Below are positions 41,195-53,032 of a DNA stretch of 64,000 bases, piece after piece (positions within the stretch are counted from its first letter, which is position 1; the number at the start of each line of letters is the position of its first letter). The translations under genes and the position numbers were made by a program. The notes under the pieces were generated by a model. It worked only from the letters and a program-made list of their open reading frames with translations, searched no databases and had not been told where the DNA came from. The DNA comes from Isoetes taiwanensis (Eukaryota; Streptophyta; Lycopodiopsida; Isoetales; Isoetaceae), in assembly GCA_021234155.1 (NCBI GenBank), contig JAJEKV010000074.1, forward strand, positions 1,018,154 to 1,082,153, in the 5' to 3' direction.

Positions 41195-42152
41195 ATGAGT
41201 TCGAATTATATATTAAGAGTTTGAATTATATATCAGTTGGACCACGCCGACATATGCTTATTATTTACTTCTAGTAGCCTATACTGTGGCTAATTAATTA
41301 TTAAGGTGACATTGAGGATTACTTAAAGCATCTAAAAGAGGAGGGGCAAATGTGTTATTGCATTGACTAAAATGCAAAGCCAGGAAATTGGTTGTGTTGC
41401 CTCAACCAAAATAAAAAGGTAGAAGGATCACAAAGAATGGATTGCTTAAAACTTCACCATCATCCGTATAAGATGGACCATCAAATTGAAGACCCGTATT
41501 GTGCATGAATACATATTTTTACATATTTTATTGAAGTGCAGGACAAAAAAGTGAACCATTGTTGAAGCGTGCAATCTATTCTCAATGCAAGCCATTGTTG
41601 AAGCGTGCAATCCATTCTCAATGCAAGTCATTGTGCAGCAACAACTACTACTGTAAAAACTTATTTTGCCCCAAAATCAAATGTTGCATTATGTCTAATA
41701 ATGGTTCCTGTATTAGAAAAGCATGTAAAAATAAAAAACCCAGATGGAAAAGCACGTTAAAAAATGCAAATGGCAAGAGTGAACAATTATCATTGAAACA
41801 ACTGGTGTGTTTTCCATTTTCATGAGATTTTATAATTTATGCATTTTTTGCATGGCAAAGTACTTGTGGTCTTGCTATACATGATGTTTCTCTAAGCCCA
41901 ATGGTAGTTTTTCAGAAATGTGTAACCAACTGATTTTCTAAGTTAGTATGTCCCTTTTGCTACCCATCAATGCAAATAAAGGACGTTGGACATCTCATTT
42001 TCTTGACATCCCACTGTGGTAAGAGTAAACAATGTCGTCATTTTCAATTATCTGATTGTCATTATCCACCCAGAGCTGACGAAGACTACAGTGGTTCCAC
42101 GTGTAAACATCAATTTTCAATGTTTGATGCATTTAAAAGATAGTGAAAGTAC

Positions 42153-42500
42153 CTTTTGAACATCTTTTGCAGCAACTTGTAAGGGACCTGAAAAAACATA
42201 AGGAAGCTACAAAGATCAGAGGCACATGTCAATCTGACATGTATCTAGAAAGCTCATGCAAGCACTTATAATAGTACCCACCCAGTTAAAAGTTTCCACA
42301 ACACTATTCTAAAATTGAAGATATCTGCCTTTGTATCATATGGCTTGTTCTCAATGACCTGAAAGTGAACCCACATCTGTGGCAGCAATGATGAATATGC
42401 AAAAAACATGAAATATGTAAGGAACACCTCTGGAGCCATCCAATGATATGTCCCAGTTTCTGCAGCCATTATTCCATTCTAGTCCTATACACGGCAATTC
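42153..42500 (-). pseudogene. STY-like: Raf-like STY protein kinase fragment with introns
   Basis: Three exon pieces on the minus strand. The first is [14 protein letters not shown] (42428 to about 42475), the activation segment and APE motif. A 69-bp GT-AG intron (42359-42427) separates it from [20 protein letters not shown] and WKLLTG (about 42284-42358), the F-helix region. After a further intron comes PLQVAAKDVQK (42153-42187). The order and splice positions match plant STY/Raf-like MAPKKK genes (TAETGTYRWMAPE, VIEHKPYDHKADVFSFG, LTPLQAAVGVVQK). The N-lobe, catalytic loop and C-terminus are not found. F-to-I changes in the conserved DVFSFGI block support relaxed constraint. DNA-level capture, for instance by a Helitron, is possible. 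Confidence 0.75.
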
Positions 42501-43718
42501 TTTGCTCAGATTGATCTGATGGTACCATGTTTGACCTATATTGCCCATAGACTTGCAAAATCCTTTGATCCAAATAGATGCCAATAGACTATGCTCAAGA
42601 AGGCTCGTAGAATGAAAAACCAACTGTAAAAGCTTGTAAGTCAAGGTCCATCTTCAGTATAACCTGTAACATCAAAGAAAAAAAATGAAAGCCATCTCTT
42701 CGTCTCCCATTCTGGGAATTCGTTGAGCAGCTGGGGCTCCTTGAGCAGTGGTCTTCAGCAATATTCTGTTATAGAAGAACAAAAATGAATGGGGCACATC
42801 ACATATGTTTTCATGCTTTTAGGTTTCCTCCAGATCATTCTAGCACTGTTATACTGCCCTGGAACTGCTGTACATGTAGATCCTCAAAAACCACTAACTT
42901 CATCCCTGTTATAGGGGGTATAACAATGGCATGGTCACTTCTGATATAAATCCCTAAATATTATCATTGAAAGTGCCCTGAAGGTACTCTGGCATGCAAT
43001 AACACCAAATTTTACATTGTTACCTTCTCAGTCCAAACCTTGCTTTGCATTTTAAATGCCACAAACTAATTTCCTTTCTGCTACAGCAGCGAGCCAGATG
43101 TTGGGTACCAAATCTGTCAAAAGATATGAGCAATATGATTTACACGGCCCCAAGCATTTATGGATCTACCATTTCAATCTAAACAATAAAATAAAGTACC
43201 TCGATCTCATCTTGAAGCTGCACAATGTATCTACTCCTTGTGTCCTTATGGGAACATGCATAAACAACTTCGTATTCACCGGCACCATCACATGTCATTT
43301 TTACATGTCAAGGATGCACCGATTTTGCATGTCCAAAACAGAGCTCTGTTGTCCCTTACCTCCAAAGTTTGCTTACAAAGGCTCCTTCTGTTTGCAACGA
43401 AAATGGAGGCCTATGTTACCGTTAAGAAGAACAAAAAAGATTTTACTTGAGAAAAAACGATCACGCTAAGAAGGAACCGAAAAAGAATTACGGTTAAGGA
43501 ACAAAATTTTTACTTGAAGTTATTTTAACCCTCCTTTCTTCGAAAACCTCTCCTGATCAAAAAAGACTCCAACAAAACTAAAAATGAAGGCAACCAAGTG
43601 ATTTCTTTTGTCAACATAAGGAAGGGCTTGTACAGGAATGGAATATAACAGAAAGCGACAAAGAAACAAAAAGAAGTCAGACTGAAAAAATGAAACGGGA
43701 AGGAATGTGCCTATTTGG

Positions 43719-43750
<32 letters not shown>

Positions 43751-44040
43751 CCACCGCCACTGCCACTACCTCGAAATCATCTCCAAAGAATCGGTTACCT
43801 ATTCACAAAAATCATCTCGGGAGATCGTTTCATAACCCAATTTAAGGAAGCAAAGGAGAGAAAGAAAGGCCGGAAAAGAAAATACGATGCTCAAAAAATA
43901 AAACATGAAGAAAGTCTTAAGCAAAGCGTAACATTTGCGGAAAGAAGCGAAGCGCCCGCGTGAAGTCCTGGGGACCCAAAAAAACTTTTAAATAAGTAGA
44001 TTTCTTTCTTTCCTTTTACTTGAAAGCTATTTTTTTTTCA
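42501..44040. other. Intergenic, nothing recognised
   Basis: No recognisable gene. Open frames at 43056-43469 (+) and 42351-42644 (minus) carry no family motif outside the kinase exons. A 31-nt A run lies at 43719-43749, possibly an old plus-strand poly(A) tail; what precedes it is unidentified. Confidence 0.4.
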
Positions 44041-44044
44041 AGAT

Positions 44045-44640
44045 GGATCACACCAAGCGAATAAATACATATGCAAAAAAAAAGGGACACACTAAATTCG
44101 CATGGTGTGATCCACTTTCTTATTTGTTGTCAAATTAAAATTAAATACAAGTACTCATTCCTATTTGTATCTAAAATGCTTTACCACTCTTAAATACATA
44201 AGTCATTATCCCTTTTCAAAGAGCATATTATTCTTTTTCAAGAAGGATCACACCAAGCGAATAGTACATATGCAACAAAAATGGAACGCACTAAATTCGC
44301 ATCGTGTGATCCACTTTCTTATTTGTTGTCAAATTAAAATTAAACACAAGTACCCCTTCTCATTTAATGCTTTACCACCCCAAGTGCATAAAGTTATTAG
44401 TCCTTTTCAAAGAGCATATCTTTTTTTAAGAAGGATCACATCAAGCGAATAATACAATGCAAAAAAAAATAGAACACAATCATTTCGCATGGTGTGATAC
44501 GCTTTCTTGCTTGTTGTCAAATTAAACTTAAACACAAGTACCCCTTCCTATTTGCATCTAAAATACTTTACCAACTCTAGTAGTACATAAAGTTATTAGC
44601 CCTTTTCAAAAAGCAAACACTTTATCAATAAATGAGCACG
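44045..44640. repeat. Tandem array of 190-200-bp hairpin-bearing units
   Basis: Three units start at 44045, 44244 and 44433. Each opens with GGATCACA(C/T)CAAGCGAAT and, about 50 bp later, has TTCGCATSGTGTGATMC, an inverted arm that would fold the start into a hairpin. The hairpin is followed by a shared spacer (TTGTTGTCAAATTAAA, ACACAAGTACYC, CTTTACCA, CCCTTTTCAAA). A fourth unit starts at 44742 and is split by a MITE. Confidence 0.8.
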
Positions 44641-44741
44641 TCACATATCCACACTTAACTTCAAATAAGACACATATATATTTCTTTTATTAAAAGATAA
44701 TCAAAGTAATTTTACTATAGGAAGTCATCTTTTTCCAAAAA

Positions 44742-45440
44742 GATCACACCAAGCGAATTTTGTATAAGGGCCGGGTCACATGATCATGATGACATGATCT
44801 ATTCCATGTTGACATGAACGTTTTTAAACCACCGGGGTCATATGTTCATGTCAAATACTAATTGCCACGTCACTTAAAAAATTCCAAAATTTCGCGCCGC
44901 TACATTTTCTCTTTCACGGCGCCATTCTATTCCATCTTCATTGCTCTTGGCCTGATCAATTCCGATGCCATGGATCATCATCAGCGACATAGGAGGAAGC
45001 AAAAATGATCTTTGGTCATCATTGGCACCACTTGCTTGCAGATTTTTGGGGCAATTGTAAATCTGCTTCTCCAAATTGCAACGCTATTGTTGACAGAAGA
45101 TGAGGAAATGCTGGCATGTTTAGGGCATTCGATTCACCAGGCATCCATAGCCTCAGTCCTACAATTGCTGCAAAAATGCTAGAAAATGGACGGTCAATTT
45201 TCTTTGAATGTTGCTACGTGTCAGATATCTAGGGCTTCATGTCAACATGAACCCGGGACGGATCCATGTTGACGGCGAAGCATTCATGTCAAAAACAGGC
45301 ATGTGACCCCTTATTTTTTGCATTTTGACGTCCTTCCATCCATGTTGACATGATCATGTGACCATACCCTAAGCTAAAATGTTGGAATATACTAAATTCT
45401 CATGGTGTGATCCACTTTCATGTTTGTTGTCAATCGATAA
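44742..45440. repeat. Fourth hairpin unit, interrupted by a MITE
   Basis: The left arm GATCACACCAAGCGAATTTT starts at 44742. The right arm TTCTCATGGTGTGATCC ends near 45415. Between them sits the MITE 44768-45369. Removing the MITE with one TAA restores a hairpin unit like its three neighbours. Confidence 0.7.
44768..45369. mobile_element. 602-bp Tourist/Harbinger-like MITE, TAA duplication
   Basis: The ends GGGCCGGGTCACATGATCAT and (reverse complement of right end) GGGTATGGTCACATGATCAT match at 16 of 20 bases. TAA flanks both ends (44765-44767 and 45370-45372). The interior has repeated CATGTTGACATGA phrases at both sides. A 66-codon minus frame inside shows no motif. Confidence 0.75.
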
Positions 45441-47260
45441 TAACACCAAGTCCCTCATCAATAGTCTCCCATTTGCATATAAAATATGTATCATTCCAAG
45501 TTATATTATGTTTCAAAGAGGGTCCCAATCCAAGAAGCTCAAGGTTACATTGTAAAGTCGTATCATTGTTCTTCACTTGCCCCTCGCAAGAGGCGATTGA
45601 TTTTTGAGGAGTTTTTGGATGTGCACTCTTATGCTTAGGCAGGTTGCTTCACTCGGTGGGTCTCTGCTTATCCGCTGAGATTTTATTCCTGTCTCTGCAT
45701 TTATACTTGTATTTGACTCTTTGATTGAATAAAGTCTGACGTCCTTCAACAATTTTTTTTTAATCAATAAGCCAACACTTTACCAACAACCAAAGCTTTA
45801 TTAAATAAGATTTTTATGTTATTTTATCAAACCTAACAATGTTTCCATATGTGACACTTTGTGTTAACTAATCCAAAGGCCCGACATCTGATAAATATAG
45901 CCCAAAGACATTAGAGGAAATTTGAGATCTCATTTCATCCCCATAAGAATCCTCCAATGGAATGGCTACCCTCTATTAACTGCAATTAATGCAGCACCAA
46001 CAACTTCATTGCTATTGTTTTTCCCCCATAACTTTTGATCCACTTGTCAAAATGTTGCGGTGTTTGTTGCATTAGATGCGGAATGAAAAGATCTTTTCAA
46101 TGATATATGGTTATGATGTATTTCAATATGGTCATATGCGTTAACCTTAAAAAAATATGATTTTTTGCTTATTTCTTATATATTTATATCGTAAAAGATG
46201 TATGAATGGGTTGTCACTAGATAGATCTTGTGAAGACGAACCCATTGCTACAAAAAATTTTTGAATCGGAATTCTGGATCAAAAGTTATAAGTAAAAAAT
46301 GATACTACAGAAGTTAGTTGCAGCTGCATTAATTACAGGCTGCCACATAATACTGGAATGAGATATACTGAAGCTCTTCTCTTATTAGACAGTTTAAAAA
46401 GCTGACATGGCATTTTAAGCATCCCTTAATGGGACAAAATGTGATCTCATTTTTCCTCTAATGAAAATATTTGATTCAGTGGGTGAATATAAATCAAGAA
46501 GAGGGAAGAAAAAAGAAGCAAGGATCACATGATGCGAAATCTCACTACACATTTACAAAGTGCATATGCATTTTCGCATGGTGTGATCCATGTATTATTG
46601 AGGGTGCAAATTTGCAAATATCCTCCTCTTCAAATCCTTTCCCCCCCTCCCTTCCCTTTTTATTTGCAATATACTATCCATAGCATTTATTTTGAACCCT
46701 ATAGTTATACCTATTCATTGCGTACGAATGTCGCTCCGGCGATGTAACTCCATAGTCACCCTTCGTTAAGAATAGCATTCTCACCCACGAGCCTATGGAT
46801 AGATATCCTTCCACCGTCATGCCTTTATTGTTTTGTAAGTGATGAACTGCAGAAGCAATGTAGGAGTACTAGGAGCAATGATGGATGCAATTAGAGATAC
46901 AGATCGGTCGTTGAATTGTAAGAATGAATGGCAGGGAGCAATACGATGAATGGGAAGAGCTGAAAAGTAGGAAAACTTCAGAATGAAAATTTGGGTAGTA
47001 AAAACATGGCATGTAACGTACGTTTGCTTGTCCGTACATCGCCTCGCCGTTGTCGCTTAACTCTATGCTCGCCCCTCATCGATGCTATAACATACTCACC
47101 CATTTGGAGACATAACCTCCTGCTTCTTGACCTTGAATGTTCTGTAAATGGGGCAAAAACACAGATACTATTGGAGACTTGGATTCCAAATGAAGAGTGA
47201 AGGCGGAGAGGATGCACGTAGCGGCGCTAATGTGAACAATGGAAATCTTGGTGCCAAATG
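45441..47260. other. Intergenic with one hairpin repeat
   Basis: No gene is recognised. At 46522-46589 GGATCACATGATGCGAAA and TTTCGCATGGTGTGATCC form an inverted pair 68 bp long in all, a solitary member of the hairpin family. Confidence 0.45.
46522..46589. repeat. Solitary hairpin repeat (GGATCACA...TGTGATCC)
   Basis: An 18-bp inverted pair, GGATCACATGATGCGAAA and TTTCGCATGGTGTGATCC, with a few mismatches and a 32-nt loop. It has the same arms as the array at 44 kb but without the long spacer. Confidence 0.7.
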
Positions 47261-47267
47261 GTTGATG

Positions 47268-47427
47268 CATGTGGGCATGTGCACAATAGGCAGAAAAAGT
47301 AGCCATTATTTTGGTCCGCGATACGATTTTCGAAAAATGTGGGCCAGCATGTGGGCATGTGCATAGTAGGCGGAAAAAGTAGCCATTATTTTGGTCCGCG
47401 ATACGATTTTCGAAAAATGCGGGCCAT
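47268..47427. repeat. 80-bp tandem duplication
   Basis: Units 47268-47347 and 47348-47427 both start CATGTGGGCATGTGCA and contain TTGGTCCGCGATACGATTTT. They differ at four positions, so the duplication is recent. Confidence 0.9.
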
Positions 47428-47597
47428 TAATGTGGTTGCAATGAATGCACAAACATGTCCTATGAAATTTCGCCATGTGGATGCCAAGTAAGCCTGCTCC
47501 TCTTTCTACTTGCCAACTAATACTGACTTTGGAAAAAAATGCGCAAACATCATTGGTCGCGAGAAACATGACGTGGAATTCTGGCATCCAAGTTAAG

Positions 47598-47624
47598 GGC
47601 CATTTTGAGACCCCAAATCCGCCC
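47598..47624 (-). repeat. Inverted copy of the 27-mer at 25772-25798
   Basis: On the minus strand it reads GGGCGGATTTGGGGTCTCAA plus AATGGCC, identical to 25772-25798. Weaker similarity continues inward (TTCCACGTCATRTTT in both). It is probably the end of a PIF/Harbinger-like element family; the adjacent TWA triplets (TTA at the left copy, TAA here) differ, so the two are likely ends of separate copies. Confidence 0.6.
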
Positions 47625-47627
47625 TAA

Positions 47628-48337
47628 TGTGACTTTGAATTTCAGATAGCATGTTATTGAATATGTGTCATGGGTTTTCCTTTTGGAGAACTCATATGTT
47701 GCATTAATAAATACCACTAAAGTGGCCATGTGTCAGTAGATGTGCAAATAAGTAAATCATTGAACCCATTACTGATTGAAGTGCCTTTTGTAGTGTATGA
47801 TCCAACACTAAAAACAATCACCTGAAACAACAGATGGACAATGACTGAATTAAAACCAAGATCAGTGTTTGCTAATTTCAATCATTTCCATCATATCACA
47901 CCCCATCCAGAAAGGAGCACGATCTCTCCATAGGTATGCTCATCATGACCGCGTGGCATCCATATGGGTGCACTGTGGATGCAACTACTTCCATTGTGGC
48001 ATCATCAACACTTCAATCAAAATGCACGTGAAGAGAAGTCATCCACATGAAAGGCATTGAAAGCAGAATGAATGCAAATGGAACTGTTGAAGAGTTGTTC
48101 ATGCACAGGTACATCTGATGAAGCAATGGCACAACATTTGATTGCCTCTATCATTCCATTTGAAACTACAGTCTCAGCCCCATTTCCACCAACAGCCTGG
48201 AACCCATTGGGAATGAAGTTTCTACTCATGCTTTATTACCTATTCTTCCTACATATTATCAAAATCACATTACTAGTGCCATAAATTATTGCTTTAGAAA
48301 TGCATGTCATCATACACAAAACAAAACTACTTCTTAC

Positions 48338-48371
<34 letters not shown>

Positions 48372-48682
48372 ACAACAAAATCTTCATAAGAAACAGCTCT
48401 GCGCTTGCATCCACAATACATTAAGGTTTATTAGAAGCTAAATATTGGACACAATTCCACTCTTTTAATTCCTTAGACAAAAACCATTATAAATCTAGGA
48501 ATAACTACAAGATAATTGCATGCACTAGATTGACATGGTCCAATACTCCATCTCCATTGATGTACACATCCCACCTTTCTGCTTGAATCTAGAGTTGTAA
48601 AATAGTTTGAATTAGAATCGCTAGAAGAATATTGGAAATGGTTCGTTGAAAAAAAAAATCGTGAACAGTAAAGCCTATGTAT
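47628..48682. other. Intergenic, nothing recognised
   Basis: No gene is recognised. A 29-nt A run at 48341-48369 may be a plus-strand poly(A) tail. The preceding 300 bp have a 70-codon frame (48072-48284 +) without a known motif. Confidence 0.4.
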
Positions 48683-48850
48683 ATAGAATAGAATAGAATA
48701 GATTTTTAGCGTCCATGGAGACCGACTGGCCTATGAAACCCAAACACAAAAGAGAGCAGCAAGCGTATGACTGACAGGATTAAAAAACCCCCGCCTCTAA
48801 GGGTTTTCGAGGGAAAAACCTTAGCAGTAATAGGTCTGCTGGCATGCGGT
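48683..48850 (-). mobile_element. 5'-truncated LINE tail with TTCTA repeats
   Basis: The minus strand reads GGTTTTTCCCTCGAAAACCC, GGGGGTTTTTTAATCCTGTC, then GGTCTCCATGGACGCTAAAA and TTCTA repeats at the end. It is only the last 150 bp of the LINE family at 13.5 and 49.6 kb. Confidence 0.75.
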
Positions 48851-49640
48851 ACAATTGTAGTAAATAGAGAATCTATAATGCTAGAGTGAGTACGTTGGCA
48901 TGTCACACAAGTCATGAGAATAATTGTTGTTGCAAATAAAAACTGGAAATAACATGTTACTGAAGCTTAGATCAAACCAGGGGGATGGGTACGTTACAGT
49001 TGCATATAGTATGCCTTGTATATAGATGCACAACTTCAACCCCTTATTTCAAATGTGCAAACAACATTTGCCAACCATAGTGATATGTATAATTCGTAAT
49101 CATGGTGCCCATTTCTGCAAATTTCTATTCTGTGATTCCTGATAAGGCTGCAGATTAAACTTAAACGAATTAAGTGTTCATAATATATACCTTCTTAAGT
49201 AGGCACACAACTCCAATTCCTTCTTTCAAATGTTAGATTCCTGATAAGGCTACAGATTAAACTTAAGAAAATTAATTGTTCATACTATATATCTTCTTTG
49301 GTTTTGCACATATGACAAAGCGAGCAGTTTTACCTAAGGCACTAAAACCTTGTTCCTTGTATCCTTCCCAGCGAGATGAAGTTAATCTGCCTGTCAAAGG
49401 ATATTCGCTTATTTTCTACAATTAGCAAAGAACAAAATTTGAATACTCGATGAATAATAAACAACCCAAGGTTGTATAAGAAATCAGAGGTTTATGAACA
49501 AGTATGTTGTTTGGATACAAGCATTAAAGAAAGCTAAATTATTTCTAGTATGCAAGATCAAGGCTAAAACGCACTAAATCATTTCAAATTTGTAATCAAG
49601 ACTACAATGATCGAGCAAGGTTTTGGATGTAAGCATTAAA
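48851..49640. other. Intergenic, nothing recognised
   Basis: AT-rich. The phrase CTGATAAGGCTRCAGATTAAACTTAA occurs twice in diverged form (49140 and 49240), together with following 'TTAAGTGTTCATAATATATACCTTCTT', which indicates a 100-bp degenerate duplication. No coding region is recognised. Confidence 0.4.
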
Positions 49641-50687
49641 GAATGAAATAGAATAGAACACAATAGAACAGAAGAACATAATAGCATAGATTTTTTAACG
49701 TCCAGGAAGACGAAGAGGCCATGTGGCATATACAATAGACTAGTACAACTATTACTACTAGGAATAGAAAACCCCTGCCTCGAAATGTTTTCAAGGGCAA
49801 AGCCTTTGCAGTAATGACAATACTACATAATCAAGAAAAACTAAGTAGACCATGATGACTATTGAAGGCTCAATAATTGAAGACACTCATCTAGAACCTC
49901 AAGTATGTATAAGGCCAAGTCATGCACAGAGAGTATTTTGAGAAGTTGTGGGAGCATGGAATGGAATGCTAAAGTCAAATAACGATTCCTGACCATCTCA
50001 AAAGTTAGGCCATCTTAGAAGAACCTGTAACTAGCAACATGCACATAATCTCGCTTTCCCGTGGCAATTGCGACTGCTCCCATCTACTTGTCTCAATCTA
50101 CATCTTGTGGTCCCAGTGCTAAAGTGGAATTTATATTTGTATGATAATGACCAGTTTTAACTTTGGGTCAAGGTAACTGTATCCCATATCTTATGGAAAA
50201 AATGACCATCGATATATTGTTGCAAAAGCTCGAGATCAGAACTAGCAAGCATCATGCAGTGTTCCAGTTGTACAGACCAGGCGACGAACCATGCATGACA
50301 ATGCTCTTTCAGACATTGTTTCAAATGCTGAGGAGATTCAGCCATGGCAAGTGCGAGAAGAGGGTACCTATCATCATCCATGTGATGCATTGCTGATACA
50401 CTGGAGATGGCACTTAATGGCAGAATGTTGAAGAGGTCGAAAACCTGTCTCTTGTAAAAGAATAACATAGGGCAACGTAGTTTTGACTCTTAGGCTGTAA
50501 GTGAGAAAGGACTTTTGCACCCATTCCAATGCTCTCCCAAGCACTAGCACTAATGGCAAGCCCCCATACTTCAAAACCATACAGCAAAACAGGCTATCAA
50601 TCATGAATCTTTGTGCATAAGCAATTGTTTTGCATTGCATAGAGTGCTCTTCAGTCAGCAGTCATACACTTGGTAATACACTATTAG

Positions 50688-51480
50688 TTTTTTTTTTTTT
50701 TTTTTTTTTGAAAGAGAGAGAGAGCGAGTGTATTTTTATATAAAATATAATAGAAGGTACAATTTTTCAAAACAAAAATAAAATTACTATAGGAGAGTCT
50801 CAACTTCTTCATCCTGTTCTTGCAGAAACTTATTAGATGCTCTAGTAGCTGATAATCTTGAAAGCTTATAGTATTCCATCCGCATCATAACCAGCATCTG
50901 AATGATGATCCAAAGAAGCCAACTGGCTCTTGAAATGAAATTTATCAAAGTAACCTGAATAACAAAAGAAACCTAGAATCTGTTGATGCAATGTCGAGAC
51001 AGCCTTGCTTTGCAGTACAAATCCCCTAGCTCTGCACTAATAAGAAATCTTGAAGAACATAAAGCCCATTCATCTAGGAGCTCATCCCTAGGTAGACTTA
51101 AACAAAAAATACCATTTACCAGTGCTTGCCGCATTGTTGGGAGTGCCTTCATTTCTTCAACCAATTCTGGAGAACTTCTCAAAGTCGCTAATCTGATGAG
51201 CAGGCCCTAAGAATATATAGCCCATTCTCTGGGAGCTCATCCCCAAGTAGACTAAATGAAAATACTCCACTACTGCCACATTAGTGAGAAATTCCCTCAT
51301 TCAAGATTGTTATTCCTGTAATTCTCTAACATAAGATCTTTCTAATCATCAATTCTAGAGGCTGAATCTTTCTGCTAGCAAGCAAAAGCGGAATGGAGGG
51401 GCCACAAATCAATTCTTTCCCTGAAGAACAGATTTTAATTTACCCTGTTGAAAATACAATGCAAATAGTCTTCTTTACCT
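50688..51480 (-). mobile_element. Poly(A)-ended insertion in the LINE, possible retrocopied transcript
   Basis: A 22-nt T run at 50688-50709, followed by GA repeats, is the reverse of a poly(A) tail. On the minus strand the preceding DNA contains a frame with ELVEEMKALPTMRQALVNGI, PRDELLDEWALCSSRFLISA and, near the tail, YYKLSRLSATRASNKFLQEQ ending DEEVETLL-stop, then a short AT-rich 3' UTR. This layout fits a retrotransposed mRNA 3' end. I do not recognise the protein. A 155-bp duplication (GAGCTCATCCCYARGTAGAC at about 51079 and 51236) lies in it. The right edge is approximate. Confidence 0.45.
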
Positions 51481-51959
51481 AAACTTAATTTCGTTCTTCG
51501 TCTTATAGGCCAGCATCCGAATGGATTCACCATTTCGGTGTGTCGGTGCAACCAAGACATAGTGCAAGCACCAAAGAATGAAATCTTGTTAGAGGATTAC
51601 CTGCTACAAAGACTGTCACCAAAAAGAAAAGAATTTGCAAAATTTCAACAGATCTTTCCTTCTGATACTTTTGGCAAATAAAGAATTCGGCCCTACTAGC
51701 CCCAAAACCCTGATTTGCCTCTGCAATCCTTCCCCTGTGCTGGTCAGTAAAGGGGAGGGCGGCTGCTGCCCTAGCCACCCAAGAACGACGCCATAACATC
51801 TCCAAGCTCAATACACTATTCTCAAAGTGTGTTCTTACAAAAGTCTACACCAAGATACTTGTAGCCAACTATAACTTTAACTTTGCGACTATCGTAGTGC
51901 AAAGTTGGAACAGGATGCCGAGAAGATTGAACTATCAAGTGCTTGGCTTTTGGAGATTA

Positions 51960-52680
51960 ACATGCTAAGCCATGTTCTCACAAAAACTATGCAAAGCATA
52001 TAAATGTTGTTGCATACTAGTAGCTGTATGTGCCATAAGTGAGCCATCATGAGCATATATAAGTTGCATGATGATATAGTGTGTCAAATGTGGGCCTCCG
52101 CCACCATGATGATCAAACCATTCTTCCAATTGATCAAGGAGTATAGGAGATCGAGGGCAACCCTGACATACTCTAGTATAGCTAGTGATTTGGGTACCTG
52201 ATGCTGGAAGCTTAGCAAAGACCCTTTCATAGAACCGATAAACTGCATTTTAAAGGTCTTGTGGAACTCCAAGTATTTACAACCGCTGACAAAGAAGCTC
52301 ACGAGGTAATGTATCAACAGCATAAGTAAAATTCAAAAAACATATACAGAGGTCTTGTTTCAGGCTTTGACTATGTTCAATAAGCATGCGTAATGTGAAA
52401 ATATGGTCTATTGTTGAATGGCCTAAATGAAAGCCTGTCTGTCCTACATCACGTACACCAATATGTTCTGGCCATAATATCAATTGCTTCTCAATAATAC
52501 TATCTAAGAGCTTGGAAAATATGGAACTGACCATGATCATGTGATAATTAGGGTCATTCTTGCACTGCGACTCGCATGAAACCAACAACATCCCATAGAT
52601 AGGCTTTTCATTCATCTCAGCAGGTTTTTCTACAATGGTATAGGGTGATGTAAGCACACATCGCGAGCTACCCAAAAATG
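51960..52680 (-). pseudogene. LINE reverse transcriptase, decayed
   Basis: The minus strand carries YHMIMVSSIFSKLLDSIIEK, GQTGFHLGHSTIDHIFTLRM, then CICFLNFTYAVDTLPREL (RT motifs). A frame change gives the CQGCPRSPILLDQL-like block and YAHDGSLMA in place of YADD. The catalytic YADD is mutated (YAHD), and several frame changes are present. Confidence 0.75.
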
Positions 52681-52754
52681 AAAAACATAGGGAATATCCG
52701 GTTATAACACGGACCCCAAATAAAATTGTATTACTACTGATGTTGGCTAGTGTA

Positions 52755-52985
52755 CTGCCCAGAGCTTATCGCCGGGGATTAAAAACCCGCCCTTCGGGTT
52801 TTCGAGGAAAAACCCTAGCGATAAATTCTTGGCAAGGGGCTTGGACAGCGGGGCTGCTAAGCGGTCCCATCAAAAACCCGCGCTTCCGCGAGAGAATGCG
52901 AAGTTCGCATCACCCCGGACACGCACATCACCGGAAAAACCAATAGAAAAAACCTGGCGAGGGGCTGGTCCGCGCGTGCCGCGAC
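52755..52985 (-). mobile_element. LINE 3'-tail fragment inserted in another LINE
   Basis: The minus strand has GGGTTTTTCCTCGAAAACCC, GAAGGGCGGGTTTTTAATCC and further GC-rich DNA unlike the surrounding AT-rich LINE relic. It matches the conserved 3' UTR of the family. The GC-rich base composition suggests it arrived much later than the host LINE. Confidence 0.6.
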
Positions 52986-53032
52986 AATTATAACAAATAT
53001 GAACATATAAATAACAATTTTAAAGGGGGAGG

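Larger units (their letters stand above)
39958..42140. other. Intergenic with Helitron-like ends
   Basis: AT-rich DNA. It contains a foldback repeat (40298-40366) and two Helitron-like 3' ends (40482-40511 and 41156-41194). At 41560-41630 a 27-28-bp phrase CATTGTTGAAGCGTGCAATC is tandemly repeated. No coding gene is recognised. Confidence 0.45.

Noticed and set aside
42266-42469. 67-codon frame reading [14 protein letters not shown] straight through to WKLLTG as one exon
   Set aside because: The middle 23 residues correspond to a 69-bp GT-AG intron whose length is a multiple of three; the frame is open by chance.
25772-47624. A single 21.9-kb transposon bounded by the 27-bp inverted pair
   Set aside because: Flanking TTA and TAA are not a direct duplication, and the inner similarity is at shifted distances, which fits two separate copies better.
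43719-48369. Long A runs (43719-43749, 48341-48369) as retroposon tails
   Set aside because: No recognisable element body or target duplication next to either run; may be simple homopolymers.
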